Source of the DNA: Bacteriovoracaceae bacterium
Lineage (GTDB): Bacteria; Bdellovibrionota; Bacteriovoracia; Bacteriovoracales; Bacteriovoracaceae
DNA: 7,145 bases
NCBI GenBank assembly: GCA_947448095.1
Contig: CANFNN010000157.1
Location: forward strand, 1-7,145
Direction of reading: 5' to 3'
The position numbers and the translations under genes are program-made. The notes under the pieces are model-generated. The model was given only the letters and a program-made list of their open reading frames with translations. It was not told the origin of the DNA and ran no database searches. Below, one piece after another: positions 5,332 to 7,145 of the stretch (position 1 is the first letter of the stretch; each line of letters begins with the position of its first letter).

Positions 5332-6132
5332 CTAAAGCTGATTATCAATATTCAAAATCATCGCCTTACACGCTCTCGCAGGAGTGTTCCACCAGCCAGA
5401 TGTCGTCACTCTTTGAAAAGGAGCACCATTCAAAGAATAAGTGAGCTCATCAGTGGAGGATTGTCGAGTTGATGCAAAAGCCGAAATACATTCAGTTAAA
5501 AGTGTCGCACGGTCGAAAGCTTGAATTTGAAAAGGTGCTCTTTCCAGACTTCCCACAACTCTCATTGGTTGTGTGTAAGCAGTCATCACAGCTCGTCGTG
5601 CTTCTTGCTCAAGGATCGAACAAATTTGCGTATCGTTATACCAACCAGAAGTCTGAGTAGTTACAAACCGGTTATTATTCACAGAAAAGAATAGCTCATC
5701 AGAAGAACTGTACATCACTGTGCGAATATTACTTAAACAGTTGATGTATAAATCAGAGGCATCCCGAGCAACAAATGTGAAGGCATTGTCTTCAATAACT
5801 CCGCTTACTGTTACTCCATAAGTTGGATACGGGTTCGGAGTCGGAGTTGGAGTCGGGTAAGGATTCGGAGTCGGATAAGGATTTGGGGCCGGGTTATAGC
5901 CACCCGAGCGTCGGCAATCCAGGCTGCCATTAGGATAACGAGGATTATTTGAATAATCAAAACGAATGGATTTACGACATTCTTTCATCCCTTCCAGGCA
6001 AGTATTGGCATCACCAAAACCAGTAAAGGTTCTCACTACACGATTATAATTATCGACCATATCGACGTAGCACGTTTGAGCAAAGGTTTGCGCAGATAGA
6101 CTGAGTAGTCCAAAGACTATGAGCTTTTTCAT
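5332..6132 (-). CDS. Secreted Cys-containing protein with Pro-rich linker and duplicated C-terminal domain
   Basis: A 266-residue protein of unknown function. Residues 1-18 form a Sec signal peptide (MKKLIVFGLLSLS core) with probable cleavage after AQTFA, so it is exported to the periplasm or outside. Residues 20-75 are a small Cys-containing region (Cys21, 45, 52, 73). Residues 80-105 are a low-complexity linker of PNPYPTP units. The rest consists of two copies of one domain (about 107-172 and 190-256): V-x-G-x-(I/L)-E, a conserved Cys, S-S-x-DEL, a Ser/Asn strand, TSGW-x-N, and a second Cys. The copies align without gaps at an offset of 83 residues over about 60 residues. The two Cys per copy (132/171 and 215/255) could form disulfides. 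I do not recognise the domain; a binding or surface role is a guess. GGAGAG 5 nt before the ATG supports the start. It is convergent with parB and divergent from the last gene. Confidence 0.88.
   Translation of the reverse strand: MKKLIVFGLLSLSAQTFAQTCYVDMVDNYNRVVRTFTGFGDANTCLEGMKECRKSIRFDYSNNPRYPNGSLDCRRSGGYNPAPNPYPTPNPYPTPTPTPNPYPTYGVTVSGVIEDNAFTFVARDASDLYINCLSNIRTVMYSSSDELFFSVNNNRFVTTQTSGWYNDTQICSILEQEARRAVMTAYTQPMRVVGSLERAPFQIQAFDRATLLTECISAFASTRQSSTDELTYSLNGAPFQRVTTSGWWNTPARACKAMILNIDNQL
5815..5895 (-). repeat. Imperfect tandem repeat encoding the Pro-rich linker
   Basis: Near-identical 18-bp units (on the plus strand, GGATTCGGAGTCGG followed by ATAA or GTAA) recur here and encode NPYPTP-type units at residues about 80-106 of the secreted protein. 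One unit carries additional TP pairs from a 6-bp GGAGTC/GGAGTT expansion. Such repeats gain and lose units by slippage in multiples of three, so linker length may differ between strains without breaking the frame. Confidence 0.75.
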
Positions 6133-6165
6133 GGTTTCTCTCCAACAGGGGTATAAAGTTGACGC

Positions 6166-6174
6166 CTTATAGCA
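6166..6174 (-). promoter_or_regulatory. Extended -10 promoter candidate of the secreted-protein gene
   Basis: On the minus strand the sequence reads TGCTATAAG: a TGn extension plus TATAAG (5 of 6). No clear -35 lies at 17 bp, which extended -10 promoters tolerate. Predicted start is near 6158, giving a leader of about 26 nt with GGAGAG close to the ATG at 6132. Confidence 0.45.
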
Positions 6175-6216
6175 CAGCTTCTGTTTGGCGTGGGGTTGAA
6201 TGAAAAACTTACAAGT

Positions 6217-6233
6217 TTGGCACTGTCCTTGCT
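6217..6233 (+). promoter_or_regulatory. Sigma54 (RpoN) -24/-12 promoter candidate
   Basis: TTGGCAC (6217-6223) and TTGCT (6229-6233) match the sigma54 consensus YTGGCAC-N5-TTGCW, with exactly 10 bp between the invariant GG (6219-6220) and GC (6231-6232). Predicted transcription start is near 6244, giving a 73-nt leader to the ATG at 6317. A competing reading is a sigma70 promoter with TTGGCA (6217-6222) and TATAAC (6238-6243), but its 15-bp spacer is too short for good function. Confidence 0.6.
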
Positions 6234-6255
6234 TTTATATAACCAAGAAGAGCTG

Positions 6256-6295
6256 CTTTAACCCAAAGAAAAACAATAATTACGGGTAGTTAAAG
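6256..6295 (+). other. Predicted leader-RNA hairpin before the last gene
   Basis: CTTTAAC (6256-6262) pairs perfectly with GTTAAAG (6289-6295), and CC (6263-6264) continues the stem with GG (6285-6286) past a 2-nt TA bulge; the loop is 20 nt and A-rich. It lies inside the predicted leader and ends 21 nt before the ATG. No T run follows, so it is not a terminator. It could stabilise the message or control translation. Confidence 0.35.
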
Positions 6296-6316
6296 GTTCT
6301 TAAGGGATACGCAAAG

Positions 6317-7145
6317 ATGTCGAACTTTTGGTCAAAACAGGTGAAATCTCTAGGTTTTAGACACCTAGGCTTAATGACAGGCCTGTTGTTAACAAGCGTC
6401 TGCTTTGGGCAAACTGCCCCTCAGACCAAAAAGCTTTTGCGCAACCCTGCGAGCTATATCCCCGACGATGATGTGATTGTAAAACCTGAGATCAATGAAG
6501 TTTCTCTTTATCAGCAATATGTCGCCAAAGATGAAAGCATAGACGTAGTAAAAGCACGCAACCAAATAAAAGTTTGGAATGATAACGAAACATTTGCTCA
6601 GCAGTATGGATTAAGAACGACTTTAGCGGGTTCCCCTTATTATGTTCCAACTCAGCAAGAAAAATGGCAGTACTTTAATAATAAATACCTTCGTTACCTG
6701 AGACAACAAGGTGAGCGTCCTCTGCAAGATGTTCCCAAAAACTGGTACCAGGATTATAGAGCGTCCAATGAAGTGGATACGATTGATGAAATAGAGGCAC
6801 GGTTTCAGAAAACCAATAAAACTACTTCTGGAGGAAAAGCCCTTCCCTCATCCCTTCAGGTGAAAGAAGTGAGTTTATGGAAAAAAACCACCTTTATGTT
6901 CCAGCCACGAGTCGATCAAGGTTTAGTCGTGGTGGGATTCAAAACACCATTTGCTGTTGCCCGCGCTTGGGTAGGTATTAACGGCAAGACTGAAGTGAAC
7001 GTTCAGCAGACTTATGATTCTATCGGTCTTCGGGGAATGTTTAACTACACGGCCAATACCGGCCAATATTTTAGCTCAGTGGATCAGCGTATCATTCAAA
7101 ATTTGACTGCTCGCTATACCGCTAGTCGCGATCCTCTAACTAAGG
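6317..7145 (+). CDS. Exported protein of unknown function, 3' end beyond the window
   Basis: An ATG at 6317 opens a frame of 276 codons that reaches the right edge without a stop. The N-terminus has basic residues (K7, K10, R15), a hydrophobic stretch at 17-30 and a plausible cleavage after about residue 31-34 (VCFGQTA), so it should cross the inner membrane. Residues 35-190 are polar, Gln/Tyr/Asn-rich and probably partly helical. From about 190 to the edge the sequence alternates polar and hydrophobic residues with short turns (VVVGFKTPFAVARAWVGING), which looks like strands of an outer-membrane beta-barrel or beta-sandwich; this is inference. I do not recognise the family. The Shine-Dalgarno is poor (AAGGG 10 nt upstream); a GTG at 6341 or ATG at 6374 would shorten or lose the basic N-region of the signal peptide, so I keep 6317. 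A sigma54 promoter candidate lies upstream, and the gene is divergent from the duplicated secreted-protein gene. Confidence 0.85.
   Translation, partial: MSNFWSKQVKSLGFRHLGLMTGLLLTSVCFGQTAPQTKKLLRNPASYIPDDDVIVKPEINEVSLYQQYVAKDESIDVVKARNQIKVWNDNETFAQQYGLRTTLAGSPYYVPTQQEKWQYFNNKYLRYLRQQGERPLQDVPKNWYQDYRASNEVDTIDEIEARFQKTNKTTSGGKALPSSLQVKEVSLWKKTTFMFQPRVDQGLVVVGFKTPFAVARAWVGINGKTEVNVQQTYDSIGLRGMFNYTANTGQYFSSVDQRIIQNLTARYTASRDPLTK

Noticed and set aside
5469..5660. Plus-strand open frame of 63 codons opposite the secreted protein
   Set aside because: Antisense to a gene with a signal peptide, Shine-Dalgarno and an internal repeat conserved at the protein level; no ribosome binding site of its own.
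6217..6243. Sigma70 promoter TTGGCA / TATAAC for the last gene
   Set aside because: The hexamers are good but the 15-bp spacer is outside the efficient range, whereas the sigma54 reading has exact spacing; kept only as an alternative.
6350..6368. CTAGGT-N7-ACCTAG inverted repeat near the start of the last gene
   Set aside because: It lies within codons encoding the signal peptide, has only 6 bp of stem, and no T run or partner element; chance is a sufficient explanation.

Overview
The window looks like ordinary chromosomal DNA of moderate to low GC content from a Gram-negative, didermic bacterium. Evidence is a lipoprotein signal with a lipobox, two Sec-exported proteins and a predicted outer-membrane-type beta-rich protein. 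The gene styles (MKKL-type secreted proteins with short Cys/Pro-rich domains, and a NadA of the roughly 370-residue class) remind me of Bdellovibrionota (Bdellovibrio/Bacteriovorax-like bacteria). That placement is an inference from style, with no marker gene behind it. I see no mobile element, CRISPR array, tRNA or rRNA.

Layout, left to right. (1) 1-177, minus: the N-terminus of a lipoprotein whose mature part enters a 'ATNDV' motif typical of the 5'-nucleotidase/UshA metallophosphoesterase family; it runs off the left edge. (2) 291-1136, plus: a classical short-chain dehydrogenase/reductase (SDR). (3) 1123-3401, minus: a two-gene operon, nadA (quinolinate synthase, [4Fe-4S] enzyme) followed by a NifS/IscS-type cysteine desulfurase, the likely sulfur donor for NadA's cluster. 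The desulfurase 3' end overlaps the SDR 3' end by 14 bp. (4) 3402-3622: a divergent regulatory region with a perfect 9-bp direct repeat at one-helical-turn spacing, several GGGCC/GGCCC elements and a good sigma70-type promoter for parA. (5) 3623-5283, plus: a ParA-ParB pair closed by a strong bidirectional terminator. (6) 5332-6132, minus: a secreted protein with a Pro-rich linker and an internal duplication of 83-residue period, convergent on parB and sharing its terminator. (7) 6133-6316: a second divergent region holding a near-consensus sigma54 (-24/-12) promoter candidate and a leader hairpin. (8) 6317-7145, plus: an exported protein of unknown function, cut by the right edge.

Functionally the clearest unit is de novo NAD synthesis (nadA plus its dedicated cysteine desulfurase, without nadB or nadC in the window). 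The next clearest is a ParAB partition-type cassette with no visible parS. The least explained parts are the duplicated secreted protein, the sigma54-linked exported protein, and the structured operator-like DNA between nadA and parA. Nothing here amounts to a clearly new multi-gene system; the strongest leads are these regulatory signals and the duplicated domain.
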